Assembly: GCA_947645355.1 (NCBI GenBank)
Contig: CANSCI010000016.1
Coordinates: 1-37,436 of the forward strand
DNA: 37,436 bases
Direction of reading: 5' to 3'
From: an uncultured Dorea sp.
GTDB taxonomy: Bacteria; Bacillota; Clostridia; Lachnospirales; Lachnospiraceae
Shown: piece after piece, positions 1 through 8,794 of the stretch
How positions within the stretch are numbered: position 1 is the first letter of the stretch
Layout: each line of letters begins with the position of its first letter
Made by a program: the position numbers and the translations under genes
Notes under the pieces: model-generated
The model's database searches: none
What the model was told of the DNA's origin: nothing
What the model saw: only the letters and a program-made list of their open reading frames with translations

Positions 1-315
1 CATGTACCGTACATAGTGGGCGCAGAGTCCGCTCTGCCGGATCAGCTGGTCCAGTTTTTTGCATTGTTCTTCTTCCTGGCGCTCTTTGGCGTCCAGAAGA
101 AAGGACATTTCTTTGCTGAACATAGATAACAGGACTTCATTGTTGTTTTCCAGCATCCGCTTCATATGCAGCTGCTCCCTTGTTCTTTTGATGTCTGGAA
201 TCAATGCCTTTAATTCTGAAAAAGGTACTCCCTGCTCATATAATTCTTTGATGCAGCCGTATAGCTTGAGATCATCCTTTGTTTCCCGTTTTAATTGTTC
301 CAATGCATTGCCCAT
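1..315 (-). CDS. Hypothetical protein, partial (runs off the left edge)
   Basis: A minus-strand frame stays open from an ATG at 313-315 to base 1, giving 105 codons with no stop, so the C-terminus lies outside the window. A purine-rich site (AAGGGGG) lies just upstream of the ATG. The visible protein is strongly helical and charged: it starts MGNALEQLKRETKDD, has a central segment rich in Lys, Arg and Glu, and shows a heptad-like run (around residues 70-95) that could be a coiled coil. A part near residues 25-45 (EQGVPFSELKALIPDIKR) could be a helix-turn-helix, but this is weak. I do not recognise the family. It lies downstream of its own promoter at 402-429 and is separated from the ferredoxin gene by a terminator. 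Confidence 0.6.
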   Translation of the reverse strand, partial: MGNALEQLKRETKDDLKLYGCIKELYEQGVPFSELKALIPDIKRTREQLHMKRMLENNNEVLLSMFSKEMSFLLDAKERQEEEQCKKLDQLIRQSGLCAHYVRYM

Positions 316-401
316 AATAAAACCCCCTTATTAAATGCTGTGCTTGTCTGCTTTGGCAGGATGTTACTGTTTATTTTACTATAAACAATAACGGCAGGTT
401 C

Positions 402-429
402 ATCATAGCACATGCAGACCGCGAAACAA
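402..429 (-). promoter_or_regulatory. Probable promoter of the partial minus-strand gene
   Basis: Read on the minus strand: TTGTTT (424-429), a 16-base spacer, then TATGAT (402-407) preceded by TGC, an extended -10. It lies about 90 bases upstream of the ATG at 315. Assignment rests on consensus match only. Confidence 0.4.
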
Positions 430-450
430 GTCAAAACCCGTCAGGCAAAT

Positions 451-498
451 AAAAAAGCATTATCCTGAAATTTAAAGACATCAGGACAATGCTTTTTT
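451..498 (-). terminator. Intrinsic terminator after the ferredoxin gene
   Basis: An 18-base inverted repeat (451-468 and 481-498, one G-T wobble) with a 12-base loop. On the minus strand it ends in six T residues, as expected for a factor-independent terminator just after the ferredoxin stop at 515. The A-run on the other side means it could also act in the opposite direction. Confidence 0.85.
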
Positions 499-514
499 AT
501 TTCCCGAAATATTA

Positions 515-685
515 TTAGCCCTGAGAGATAGCTCCTGTTGGACACTGAGCTGCACATGCACCACAGTCAACACAAGCATCAGCATCGATCTCATAATGGT
601 CTGCGCCCTGAGAGATAGCGCCTACTGGACATTCAGCTTCGCAAGCTCCGCAGCTAACACATTCATCACTAATTACGTGTGCCAT
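515..685 (-). CDS. 2[4Fe-4S] ferredoxin, 56 aa
   Basis: A small clostridial-type bacterial ferredoxin that carries electrons between cytoplasmic oxidoreductases (for example hydrogenase or pyruvate:ferredoxin oxidoreductase). It has two CxxCxxCxxxCP motifs, CVSCGACEAECP near residues 10-21 and CVDCGACAAQCP near 39-50. These supply the eight cysteines for two 4Fe-4S clusters, and the two halves are clear internal duplicates, each ending in GAISQG. The start at 685 (MAHVISDEC) is chosen over upstream in-frame codons because AGGAGGT sits about eight bases before it and because ferredoxins of this class are about 55 residues. It is monocistronic, with its own promoter (737-765) and terminator (451-498). 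Function of the family is well established; the specific redox partner cannot be told. Confidence 0.95.
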   Translation of the reverse strand: MAHVISDECVSCGACEAECPVGAISQGADHYEIDADACVDCGACAAQCPTGAISQG

Positions 686-736
686 TGGTATGTACCTCCT
701 TTTTGTGATTATAAGACGTTTTTGCCTTTCCATATC

Positions 737-765
737 ATCATACTAAAAATTAAGAAATTTTTCAA
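737..765 (-). promoter_or_regulatory. Promoter of the ferredoxin gene
   Basis: On the minus strand: TTGAAA (760-765), exactly 17 bases, then TATGAT (737-742). It sits about 50 bases upstream of the ferredoxin start and is a good sigma-A match. Confidence 0.65.
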
Positions 766-834
766 GATTTTTTCAAGAATATGGTGTATAGTGGTTGTTG
801 TTTGATATGATTAAAAAAATGGGAGAGAAGAATA

Positions 835-2055
835 ATGAAAAAAGGAAAAAAATGGATTGCAGCTGCGCTGTGCCTGTCTCTGCTGTCAGGAGGGTGTGCG
901 GCCAAAGGTGATGCAAATAACGTTAGTGTTCAGGATACAAAAGAAGATGAGAAAAAAGAAGCCGCGCCGGAAAAAGCATATCAGGCAAAGCTTCGTGTGA
1001 TTGAGCCGGCGGCATACAGTAATGCGGAAGGGCTGCCGTTGGAAAAGGGCTCCTATATTTCGATCATTGGAAAGGCGGAGGATGGGCAGTACTGGAAGGA
1101 AGTGCAGAAGGGAGTCAAACAAGCGGCGGAGGATCTGAATGCACAGCTTGGATATGAGGGGAAGGATAAGGTAAAAGTGACTTATATCGCCCCGTCCCAG
1201 GCAAACAGTGTGGATGAGCAGGTCAATATTTTGGACGAAGAACTTGCAAGGTACCCGGTGGCACTTGGCATCTCTATCGTAGATGAACAGGCCTGCGGCG
1301 TGCAGTTTGACCTTGCATCGGACAGCGGAATACCGGTGGTGGCTTTTGACTCGGGCAGTGATTATCAGGGGCTTATGGCCACTGTCTCTACCAACAATGC
1401 AGAGAGTGCGAAGGTTGCTGCGGATCAGCTTGCTGATCAGATGAGTGCGTCCGGGGAGGTCATAATATTTGCCCATGATTCTAAGTCAAAGACGGCAAAA
1501 GAAAGGGAAAGTTGTTTTGCAGACCAGATCCGGCAGAACTACTCAGGGATATCTATTGTGGATGTATTTTACATGGATGATCTCAGGCCATGGCAGGATG
1601 CCATGGCAGCAGAGGTGGATGCAGGCACTTATAAAAGGGGCGAAGAAGAAGGAGGCCTTTTGGGCGGAGAAGAGACAGTGGATCCGGAGAGTATCACGGA
1701 GGAAGAGGTGATAGATTATATTTTGTCGAAGCATCCGGATCTGAAGGGATGTTATGGTACGAGCGCGGATGCTGTAGGGGCCATCGTTCATGGGTTGGAC
1801 CGTATTGAGAAAGAGGATGTTATGGTGGTAGGGTTTGATGCCAATGATGAGCAGATTGAAATGCTGAAGGATGGAAAAGTGGACGGCCTGGTTGTGCAGA
1901 ATCCGTTCGGAATGGGTTACGCCGCCGTAATTGCTGCTTCCAGAGCGGCGCTGTCTATTGGGAATGAAGCATATGTTGATACTGGATATGTGTGGGTCAC
2001 AAAAGAAAACCTGAGTGATAAAGAAGTGAAGAAAATGCTGTATTCCGGGAAATAA
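835..2055 (+). CDS. Sugar-type ABC substrate-binding lipoprotein, solitary
   Basis: A 406-residue extracytoplasmic binding protein of the ribose/galactose-binding (Peripla_BP_4, RbsB-like) type. Residues 1-21 form a lipoprotein signal (basic start, hydrophobic core, lipobox LSGGC with Cys21). A charged linker follows to about residue 50, then the two-lobed sugar-binding domain: the start GSYISIIGKAEDGQYWKEV, the middle GIPVVAFDSGSDYQG and the C-terminal VVGFDANDEQIEMLKDGKV all fit the family. It is longer than a usual RbsB (about 300-330 residues) because of the linker and an acidic, Gly-rich insert near residues 263-285. A GGGAGAGAAG site precedes the ATG. No permease or ATPase gene lies beside it, so it may serve a transporter elsewhere or act as a sensor subunit. 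Ligand unknown. Confidence 0.85.
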   Translation: MKKGKKWIAAALCLSLLSGGCAAKGDANNVSVQDTKEDEKKEAAPEKAYQAKLRVIEPAAYSNAEGLPLEKGSYISIIGKAEDGQYWKEVQKGVKQAAEDLNAQLGYEGKDKVKVTYIAPSQANSVDEQVNILDEELARYPVALGISIVDEQACGVQFDLASDSGIPVVAFDSGSDYQGLMATVSTNNAESAKVAADQLADQMSASGEVIIFAHDSKSKTAKERESCFADQIRQNYSGISIVDVFYMDDLRPWQDAMAAEVDAGTYKRGEEEGGLLGGEETVDPESITEEEVIDYILSKHPDLKGCYGTSADAVGAIVHGLDRIEKEDVMVVGFDANDEQIEMLKDGKVDGLVVQNPFGMGYAAVIAASRAALSIGNEAYVDTGYVWVTKENLSDKEVKKMLYSGK

Positions 2056-2147
2056 TGAACTTCACATTCCACAGGTTGTATGTTACAATTATGCCCAGAA
2101 ACAGATGATCCGGGAGAAATAGAGGATCTACGCAGGAGGGATTTGAG

Positions 2148-2711
2148 ATGAACAGGGAACAGGCGCATGAGATCTTAATGAAATATATGGAAGGTGAAAA
2201 TTATATCGTACATTCTTATGCAGTGGAAGCAATTATGAGAGGGCTGGCAAAACGGCTTGCACCGGATGACGTGGAATATTGGGGGATCGCAGGGCTTCTG
2301 CACGATCTGGACGAAGAGCAGTGTGACTGGCGCAGTGATATGAGCGTGCATGGCCCTACATCAGTGGAGATCCTCAAGAAAGAGGGTGTGGAGGATAAGG
2401 TGTTGTTCGAGGCTATCTGTGCACATAATCCAAAGTGCGGCAAAAAGGCGAAGACTAAGATTGAATACGCACTCTTGGCCGCAGATCCGATGAGCGGTTT
2501 TGTAAAAGCCGTGGCCCAGATCTATCCGGATAAAAAGATTGCAAGCGTAAAGCACAAGTCTGTTATGAAGCGCTTTAATGAGATGAGATTTGCGTCCGGG
2601 GCGAACAGAGATTATATGGAAGCGATTGAATTTACCGGTCTTAGTCTGGATGACCTGATTGATGTGGCGCTGGAGGAGATGGGAGCAATCGCGGATGTGC
2701 TTGGGTTATAA
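2148..2711 (+). CDS. HD-domain (HDIG-type) phosphohydrolase-like protein
   Basis: A 187-residue cytoplasmic protein with the metal-binding HD fold. His22 (in VHSYAVEAIM), the doublet His52-Asp53 (in GLLHDLDEE) and later acidic residues near LLAADPMSG fit the HDIG subgroup used in small single-domain phosphohydrolases. The full length agrees with many clostridial HDIG proteins. Substrate is unknown: members act on nucleotides, deoxynucleotides or phosphoesters. The ATG is preceded by GCAGGAGGGA. It lies 92 bases after the binding protein and 57 bases before the nucleotidyltransferase start, so the three may be cotranscribed, though nothing shows that they share a pathway. Confidence 0.85.
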   Translation: MNREQAHEILMKYMEGENYIVHSYAVEAIMRGLAKRLAPDDVEYWGIAGLLHDLDEEQCDWRSDMSVHGPTSVEILKKEGVEDKVLFEAICAHNPKCGKKAKTKIEYALLAADPMSGFVKAVAQIYPDKKIASVKHKSVMKRFNEMRFASGANRDYMEAIEFTGLSLDDLIDVALEEMGAIADVLGL

Positions 2712-2768
2712 AAGGAGTGTGGATGGAGCCGGCTTGAGAGTATGGCAAGGCTCGGAAAGGGACAAGGC

Positions 2769-3689
2769 ATGAAAACTACATTGGTGATTCTGGCAGCAGG
2801 CATCGGATCCAGATATGGGGCCGGAATTAAGCAGCTTGCTGCGATGGGGCCGAACGGCGAAATCATTATGGACTACTCTATATATGATGCAAAGGAGGCC
2901 GGATTCGACAAAGTTGTATTTATCATACGGAATGATATAAAAGAAGAGTTTGAGCAGGTGATTGGTGAGCGTATCAGGAAGCATATAGATGTAGAGTATG
3001 TGTATCAGGAGATCTCGGATGTCCCGGCGCCCTATGAAGGGCTTGCAAAGGAGCGTGAAAAGCCATGGGGGACCGCCCAGGCAGTGCTGTGCTGCAGGGA
3101 TGCAGTAAGAGAGCCGTTTGTCGTCATTAATGCAGATGATTATTACGGAAAAGAGTCTTTTGTAAAGCTGCATGATTTTCTGGTTTCCGGCGAAGAGGCG
3201 GGAGCGGAGCTTGGCATGGCGATGGCCGGGTTCTGTCTTAAAAATACACTCAGTGATTATGGAACGGTTACAAGAGGTGTCTGTGTTGCCGAGCAGGGCT
3301 TTCTGGCTCATGTGATAGAGACCTATGGGATACGGATGGATGGAGGCGGGCAGATCATCTGTGATAATCAAGATGTCCAGCGGTGGATTACGCCGGAGGC
3401 CAGGGTTTCTATGAATATGTGGGCAGCCGGGCTGGAGTTTATCGGGTACCTTGAAGCTGGATTCAAGGAGTTTCTTGAGAGTCTGGGTGAGCATCCGGGG
3501 AAGAGAGAATATCTTTTGCCGACCATGGTGGACCGGCTGATCCAGAAAGGAGCGGCAAGAGTAAAGGTGTTGGAGACCGGGGATAAATGGTTCGGCATTA
3601 CATACAAGGAGGATAAAGTACCTGTCCAGAATGCTTTTCGAAAGCTCATTGAGGACGGCGTCTATCCGGCCGATCTTTGGGGAAAGTAA
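2769..3689 (+). CDS. Nucleotidyltransferase (sugar/NTP transferase family)
   Basis: A 306-residue protein with the nucleotidyltransferase signature LAAGIGSRYGAGIKQL close to its start (consensus LAAGxGxR followed by a Lys) and a second family motif VINADDYYGKESF near residues 120-132, where the Asp residues should bind the metal-NTP. Such enzymes join a nucleotide to a sugar-phosphate or alcohol-phosphate. The acceptor here is not evident, and no choline-kinase-like partner lies next to it. The start at 2769 (MKTTLVILAAG) is preferred over an ATG 27 bases upstream because the family normally begins just before the beta-strand leading into LAAG, and a GGAAAGGG site precedes it. It ends just before an inverted repeat (3697-3758). 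Confidence 0.85.
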   Translation: MKTTLVILAAGIGSRYGAGIKQLAAMGPNGEIIMDYSIYDAKEAGFDKVVFIIRNDIKEEFEQVIGERIRKHIDVEYVYQEISDVPAPYEGLAKEREKPWGTAQAVLCCRDAVREPFVVINADDYYGKESFVKLHDFLVSGEEAGAELGMAMAGFCLKNTLSDYGTVTRGVCVAEQGFLAHVIETYGIRMDGGGQIICDNQDVQRWITPEARVSMNMWAAGLEFIGYLEAGFKEFLESLGEHPGKREYLLPTMVDRLIQKGAARVKVLETGDKWFGITYKEDKVPVQNAFRKLIEDGVYPADLWGK

Positions 3690-3696
3690 AGGCATC

Positions 3697-3758
3697 ATTG
3701 AGCCGTACAGTATTCAAATCGCAGCTTTGCTGCAGTGTTTGACGCTGTACGGCTCAAT
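3697..3758 (+). repeat. 14-base perfect inverted repeat, possible terminator
   Basis: A perfect inverted repeat with arms 3697-3710 and 3745-3758 (left arm ATTGAGCCGTACAG) encloses a smaller hairpin (GCAGC, 3721-3725, with GCTGC, 3729-3733). It starts seven bases after the nucleotidyltransferase stop and lies upstream of the rpsL promoter. There is no long T-run after the right arm (TGTTGTTGAA follows), so it is not a textbook intrinsic terminator, although it may still end or protect the upstream transcript. Confidence 0.6.
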
Positions 3759-3793
3759 TGTTGTTGAACTTGATAAAAAACAGGCGAAATCCC

Positions 3794-3822
3794 TTGACAA
3801 CCGCGAAATTTCGTAATACACT
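3794..3822 (+). promoter_or_regulatory. Promoter of the str operon
   Basis: A full-consensus TTGACA (3794-3799), exactly 17 bases, then TACACT (3817-3822). The expected start is near 3829, leaving an 80-base leader before rpsL. That leader holds a small hairpin (TGCAT, loop GAAA, ATGCA at 3832-3845) followed by a T-rich stretch, which could attenuate transcription but is short. Confidence 0.75.
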
Positions 3823-3912
3823 AGTTGAGCGTGCATGAAAATGCATTGTGTTTTTATGCGCCGATATTTATTAAATCAAGCAGCTTATTAAATTCATAGG
3901 AGGTGAAAGAGA

Positions 3913-4335
3913 ATGCCAACATTTAACCAGTTAGTTAAGAAAGGACGTCAGACATCTGTAAAGAAATCTACGGCCCCGGCACTTCAGAAAGGTTACAACT
4001 CTTTACGGAAAAGGAGTACAGATACATCTGCTCCCCAGAAGAGAGGTGTATGTACAGCTGTTAAGACAGCAACACCAAAGAAGCCGAATTCAGCGCTTAG
4101 AAAGATTGCCAGAGTACGTCTGTCTAACGGTATCGAAGTAACAAGCTATATTCCGGGTGAAGGACATAACCTTCAGGAGCATAGTGTTGTCCTGATCCGC
4201 GGCGGAAGGGTAAAAGACCTTCCAGGTACACGTTATCATATCGTTAGAGGAACACTTGATACAGCAGGTGTTGCAAAGAGAAGACAGGCACGTTCTAAAT
4301 ACGGTGCAAAGAGGCCGAAAGACGCTAAGAAGTAA
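3913..4335 (+). CDS. rpsL: Ribosomal protein S12
   Basis: A 140-residue component of the 30S decoding centre. The sequence begins [12 protein letters not shown] and contains [13 protein letters not shown], with both lysines of the streptomycin-relevant PKKPNS loop in the wild-type form, and [13 protein letters not shown], which carries the conserved Asp that is methylthiolated in many bacteria. The usual Val of LPGVRYH is Thr here. The C-terminus ends in the usual basic tail ([15 protein letters not shown]). AGGAGGTGA precedes the ATG. It is the first gene of rpsL-rpsG-fusA-tuf. The upstream neighbour is a nucleotidyltransferase rather than rpoC, so this operon is driven from its own promoter at 3794-3822. 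Confidence 0.99.
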   Translation: MPTFNQLVKKGRQTSVKKSTAPALQKGYNSLRKRSTDTSAPQKRGVCTAVKTATPKKPNSALRKIARVRLSNGIEVTSYIPGEGHNLQEHSVVLIRGGRVKDLPGTRYHIVRGTLDTAGVAKRRQARSKYGAKRPKDAKK

Positions 4336-5020
<685 letters not shown>

Positions 5021-5037
5021 ATTATTAGGAGGCAACA

Positions 5038-7155
5038 ATGGCAGGAAGAGAATACCCATTAGATAGAACTAGAAATATCGGTATTATGGCTCATATCGAT
5101 GCTGGTAAAACAACAACGACAGAGCGTATCTTATATTATACCGGTGTTAATCACAAGATTGGTGATACTCACGAAGGTACTGCTACCATGGACTGGATGG
5201 CTCAGGAACAGGAGAGAGGTATTACGATCACTTCCGCGGCTACAACATGTCACTGGACGCTGCAGGAGAACTGCAGGCCGAAAGAGGGTGCGTTAGAGCA
5301 CCGTATCAACATCATTGATACTCCGGGACACGTTGACTTCACAGTAGAGGTAGAGCGTTCACTTCGCGTACTTGACGGCGCAGTAGGCGTATTTTGTGCA
5401 AAGGGCGGAGTTGAGCCGCAGTCAGAGAATGTATGGCGTCAGGCAGACACATACAATGTACCGAGAATGGCATTTATCAACAAGATGGATATCCTGGGTG
5501 CCAACTTTTATGGTGCAGTAGAGCAGATTAAGACCAGATTAGGGAAGAATGCAATTTGTATCCAGCTTCCGATCGGAAAAGAAGATGAATTTAAGGGAAT
5601 CGTTGATCTTTTCGAGATGAAGGCCTACATCTATAATGATGATAAGGGAGACGACATCTCTATTGTAGATATTCCGGACGATATGGCGGATGATGCAGAG
5701 CTTTACCATACAGAGCTGGTTGAAAAGATCTGCGAGTTAGATGATGATTTGATGATGGCATACCTGGAAGGGGAAGAGCCGTCGATTGATGAGTTAAAGG
5801 CAGTTTTGAGGAAGGCTACCTGTGAGTGTACAGCTGTTCCGGTATGCTGCGGAACAGCTTACCGAAACAAAGGCGTTCAGAAGCTTCTGGATGCGGTAGT
5901 TGAATTTATGCCGTCTCCGCTTGACATTCCGCCGATTCAGGGCGTGGATGAGGACGGAAATGATGTTGTAAGACATTCCTCTGACGAGGAACCTTTCTCA
6001 GCGCTTGCATTTAAGATTATGACAGACCCGTTTGTAGGCAAGCTGGCATACTTCAGGGTGTATTCCGGTACGATGAATTCCGGTTCTTATGTACTGAATG
6101 CGTCAAAAGGAAAAAAGGAGCGTGTAGGACGTATCCTTCAGATGCATGCAAACAAGAGGGAAGAGCTTGCAAAGGTATATTCCGGAGATATCGCAGCTGC
6201 GATCGGATTTAAGTTTACATCCACAGGAGATACACTTTGTGATGAACAGCATCCGGTTATTCTGGAGTCCATGGAGTTTCCTGAGCCGGTTATCGAGTTG
6301 GCAATCGAGCCTAAGACGAAAGCTTCACAGGGCAAGCTCGGCGAGTCCCTTGCAAAGCTTGCAGAGGAGGATCCGACTTTCCGTGCCCATACCGATCAGG
6401 ATACCGGCCAGACAATTATTGCCGGAATGGGTGAGCTTCATCTGGAGATCATCGTAGACAGACTTCTGCGTGAGTTCAAGGTTGAGGCCAACGTAGGTGC
6501 TCCGCAGGTTGCATATAAGGAAGCATTTACAAAAGCAGTTGAGGTTGACAGCAAATATGCAAAACAGTCCGGTGGACGTGGACAGTACGGACACTGTAAG
6601 GTGAAATTCGAGCCAATGGACATTAATGGTGAGGAGACTTTCTTCTTCGAGTCTACCGTAGTAGGAGGAGCTATTCCAAAGGAGTATATCCCGAAGATCG
6701 GAGAGGGTATCGAGGAGGCAATGCAGTCAGGTATACTCGGCGGTTTCCCGGTTGTAGGATTGAAGGCGAACGTATATGACGGTTCCTACCATGAAGTCGA
6801 CTCCAGTGAGATGGCGTTCCACATCGCGGGATCTCTGGCATTCAAGGATGCTATGAAGAAGGCGGCTCCGGTGCTTCTTGAGCCTATCATGAAGGTTGAG
6901 GTTACCATGCCGGAGGAGTACATGGGTGATGTGATCGGTGATATCAACTCACGCCGCGGACGTATTGAGGGAATGGATGACCTTGGCGGCGGCAAGATCG
7001 TGCGTGGATATGTCCCGCTGTCGGAGATGTTTGGATACTCTACGGACCTTCGTTCCAGAACACAGGGACGCGGAAACTACTCAATGTTCTTTGAGAAGTA
7101 CGAGCCGGTTCCGAAATCTGTACAGGAAAAAGTGTTATCCAGCAAAAATGATTAA
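5038..7155 (+). CDS. fusA: Elongation factor G
   Basis: A 705-residue translocation GTPase. The G domain shows G1 [16 protein letters not shown]3 DTPGHVDF and G4 NKMD. Domains II to V follow, with the C-terminal EF-G signature region near [17 protein letters not shown]. The protein is about ten residues longer than the E. coli form because of a short insert between G2 and G3 (around residues 72-85, [12 protein letters not shown]), which I believe is common in clostridial EF-G. It sits third in the str operon, with TAGGAGGCAAC before the ATG. Confidence 0.99.
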   Translation: MAGREYPLDRTRNIGIMAHIDAGKTTTTERILYYTGVNHKIGDTHEGTATMDWMAQEQERGITITSAATTCHWTLQENCRPKEGALEHRINIIDTPGHVDFTVEVERSLRVLDGAVGVFCAKGGVEPQSENVWRQADTYNVPRMAFINKMDILGANFYGAVEQIKTRLGKNAICIQLPIGKEDEFKGIVDLFEMKAYIYNDDKGDDISIVDIPDDMADDAELYHTELVEKICELDDDLMMAYLEGEEPSIDELKAVLRKATCECTAVPVCCGTAYRNKGVQKLLDAVVEFMPSPLDIPPIQGVDEDGNDVVRHSSDEEPFSALAFKIMTDPFVGKLAYFRVYSGTMNSGSYVLNASKGKKERVGRILQMHANKREELAKVYSGDIAAAIGFKFTSTGDTLCDEQHPVILESMEFPEPVIELAIEPKTKASQGKLGESLAKLAEEDPTFRAHTDQDTGQTIIAGMGELHLEIIVDRLLREFKVEANVGAPQVAYKEAFTKAVEVDSKYAKQSGGRGQYGHCKVKFEPMDINGEETFFFESTVVGGAIPKEYIPKIGEGIEEAMQSGILGGFPVVGLKANVYDGSYHEVDSSEMAFHIAGSLAFKDAMKKAAPVLLEPIMKVEVTMPEEYMGDVIGDINSRRGRIEGMDDLGGGKIVRGYVPLSEMFGYSTDLRSRTQGRGNYSMFFEKYEPVPKSVQEKVLSSKND

Positions 7156-7172
7156 ATAAATAGTAAAAAGGC

Positions 7173-7201
7173 TTGAAAAACTGCCTGATTTGAAATATAA
7201 T
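7173..7201 (+). promoter_or_regulatory. Probable internal promoter for tuf
   Basis: TTGAAA (7173-7178), exactly 17 bases, then a perfect TATAAT (7196-7201), about 70 bases upstream of the tuf ATG. A second, similar pair (TTAAAA 7228-7233 and TATAAT 7251-7256) lies downstream, but its start point would fall inside the tuf ribosome binding site, so only the first looks usable. Confidence 0.65.
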
Positions 7202-7272
7202 CAGAAATAGCCGAGTAACGTATATTATTAAAAACTGCCTGGTAAGGCGCTATAATAAGGAGGATATTCAAA

Positions 7273-8466
7273 ATGGCAAAGGCTAAATTTGAAAGAACAA
7301 AACCACATTGTAATATTGGTACAATCGGTCACGTTGACCACGGTAAGACAACACTTACAGCTGCTATTACAAAGACACTTTCTGAGAGAGTAGCTGGTAA
7401 CGCTGCTGTAGATTTCGAGAACATTGACAAGGCTCCGGAAGAGAGAGAGCGTGGTATCACGATTTCTACCGCTCACGTTGAGTATGAGACAGAGAACCGT
7501 CACTATGCTCACGTTGACTGTCCAGGACATGCTGACTACGTTAAAAACATGATTACAGGTGCTGCTCAGATGGACGGCGCTATCCTTGTTGTTGCAGCTA
7601 CTGACGGTGTTATGGCTCAGACAAGAGAGCATATCCTGCTTTCCCGTCAGGTAGGTGTTCCTTATATCGTAGTATTCATGAACAAATGTGACATGGTTGA
7701 TGATGAGGAGCTTCTTGAATTAGTAGAGATGGAGATTCGTGAACTTCTTGACGAGTATGAGTTCCCGGGAGATGACACACCGATCATCCAGGGTTCTGCT
7801 CTGAAGGCTCTTGAGGATCCGAGCGGAGAGTGGGGCGACAAGGTTATGGAGCTTATGGCTGCAGTTGACAGCTATATCCCAGACCCGCAGCGTGCAACAG
7901 ATCAGCCGTTCCTGATGCCTGTAGAGGACGTATTCTCTATCACAGGCCGTGGAACAGTTGCTACTGGTAGAGTAGAGCGTGGTGTTCTTCATGTATCTGA
8001 TGAAGTAGAGATCGTTGGTATCAGCGAGGAGACAAGAAAGACTGTTGTAACAGGTGTTGAGATGTTCCGTAAGCTTCTTGACGAGGCTCAGGCTGGAGAC
8101 AACATCGGTGCACTTCTTCGTGGTGTTCAGAGAACAGAGATCGAAAGAGGACAGGTTCTTGTTAAACCAGGTTCTGTAACATGCCACAAGAAATTCACAG
8201 CTCAGGTTTACGTACTGACAAAGGACGAGGGTGGACGTCATACACCGTTCTTCAATAACTACCGTCCACAGTTCTACTTCAGAACAACAGACGTTACAGG
8301 TGTATGTAACCTTCCAGAAGGCGTAGAGATGTGTATGCCTGGTGATAACGTAGAGATGTCTATCGAACTGATTCACCCGGTTGCTATGGAGCAGGGACTT
8401 CGTTTTGCTATCCGTGAGGGCGGCAGGACTGTAGGTTCAGGAAGGGTTGCTACAATCGTTGAGTAA
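7273..8466 (+). CDS. tuf: Elongation factor Tu
   Basis: A 397-residue GTPase that brings aminoacyl-tRNA to the ribosome. [14 protein letters not shown] (G1), RGITIS (G2), [12 protein letters not shown] (G3) and NKCDMVDD (G4) are all intact, followed by the two beta-barrel domains ending in [10 protein letters not shown]. Codon use is very regular, as expected of a highly expressed gene. AAGGAGGA precedes the ATG. It is 117 bases downstream of fusA, with a likely promoter in the gap, and is closed by the terminator at 8491-8523. Confidence 0.99.
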   Translation: MAKAKFERTKPHCNIGTIGHVDHGKTTLTAAITKTLSERVAGNAAVDFENIDKAPEERERGITISTAHVEYETENRHYAHVDCPGHADYVKNMITGAAQMDGAILVVAATDGVMAQTREHILLSRQVGVPYIVVFMNKCDMVDDEELLELVEMEIRELLDEYEFPGDDTPIIQGSALKALEDPSGEWGDKVMELMAAVDSYIPDPQRATDQPFLMPVEDVFSITGRGTVATGRVERGVLHVSDEVEIVGISEETRKTVVTGVEMFRKLLDEAQAGDNIGALLRGVQRTEIERGQVLVKPGSVTCHKKFTAQVYVLTKDEGGRHTPFFNNYRPQFYFRTTDVTGVCNLPEGVEMCMPGDNVEMSIELIHPVAMEQGLRFAIREGGRTVGSGRVATIVE

Positions 8467-8490
8467 TTAGTAAAAAGGTTAGATTTTATG

Positions 8491-8523
8491 GGGCTTTCCT
8501 AAGAATAGGGAAGCCCTTTTTTA
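8491..8523 (+). terminator. Terminator of the str operon
   Basis: An 11-base stem (GGGCTTTCCTA, 8491-8501, with 8506-8516, one wobble pair) with a four-base loop, then TTTTTT. It sits 25 bases after the tuf stop. Confidence 0.92.
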
Positions 8524-8690
8524 ACTTTTTTAGTTTCAGTGTTCTTCTCTATTCCCCTTTTTTTGCAATTTCATAGTAGAGCCTTGTGTATCTGACCGCA
8601 TTATTATTTGGCGCTTACGGAAAAAGAATGGTATTAGTGGGAATATTGTCAATTTAATTACGCAGAATGGTACTATATGCAGGATATTCT
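8524..8690. other. Non-coding AT-rich gap upstream of the AbiL-like cassette
   Basis: No gene is seen between the tuf terminator and the cassette promoter. The only structure noted is an imperfect direct repeat: AGAATGGTATTA (8625-8636) and AGAATGGTACTA (8664-8675), each followed about ten bases later by GAATATT or GGATATT. These lie just upstream of the promoter at 8691-8719 and could be operator sites. Confidence 0.4.
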
Positions 8691-8719
8691 TTGACAAAAA
8701 GTATTGAAAATGATAAAGT
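8691..8719 (+). promoter_or_regulatory. Promoter of the AbiL-like cassette
   Basis: TTGACA (8691-8696), 17 bases, TAAAGT (8714-8719), placed 75 bases upstream of the ATPase start. Confidence 0.6.
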
Positions 8720-8794
8720 ATAAATTAAATCTTATTATGTGATTTTTGGAGAAAAAAGTCCGAAATTTCTATTAATAATCCAGGAGGTAACTAT

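Noticed and set aside
2706-3698. 330-residue minus-strand open frame opposite the nucleotidyltransferase
   Set aside because: It mirrors a well-supported plus-strand gene, has a Cys/His-rich composition typical of antisense frames and lacks a family match or ribosome binding site.
5038-7155. EF-G insert as a sign of an unusual paralogue
   Set aside because: The short insert between G2 and G3 is, to my knowledge, normal in clostridial EF-G, and the gene is in the standard operon position.
7228-7256. Second tuf promoter as the main one
   Set aside because: Transcription would begin within the ribosome binding site, so it cannot be the main promoter of a highly expressed gene.
7720-8376. Minus-strand open frame inside tuf
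   Set aside because: It arises from the strict codon use of tuf; no start signal or recognisable protein.
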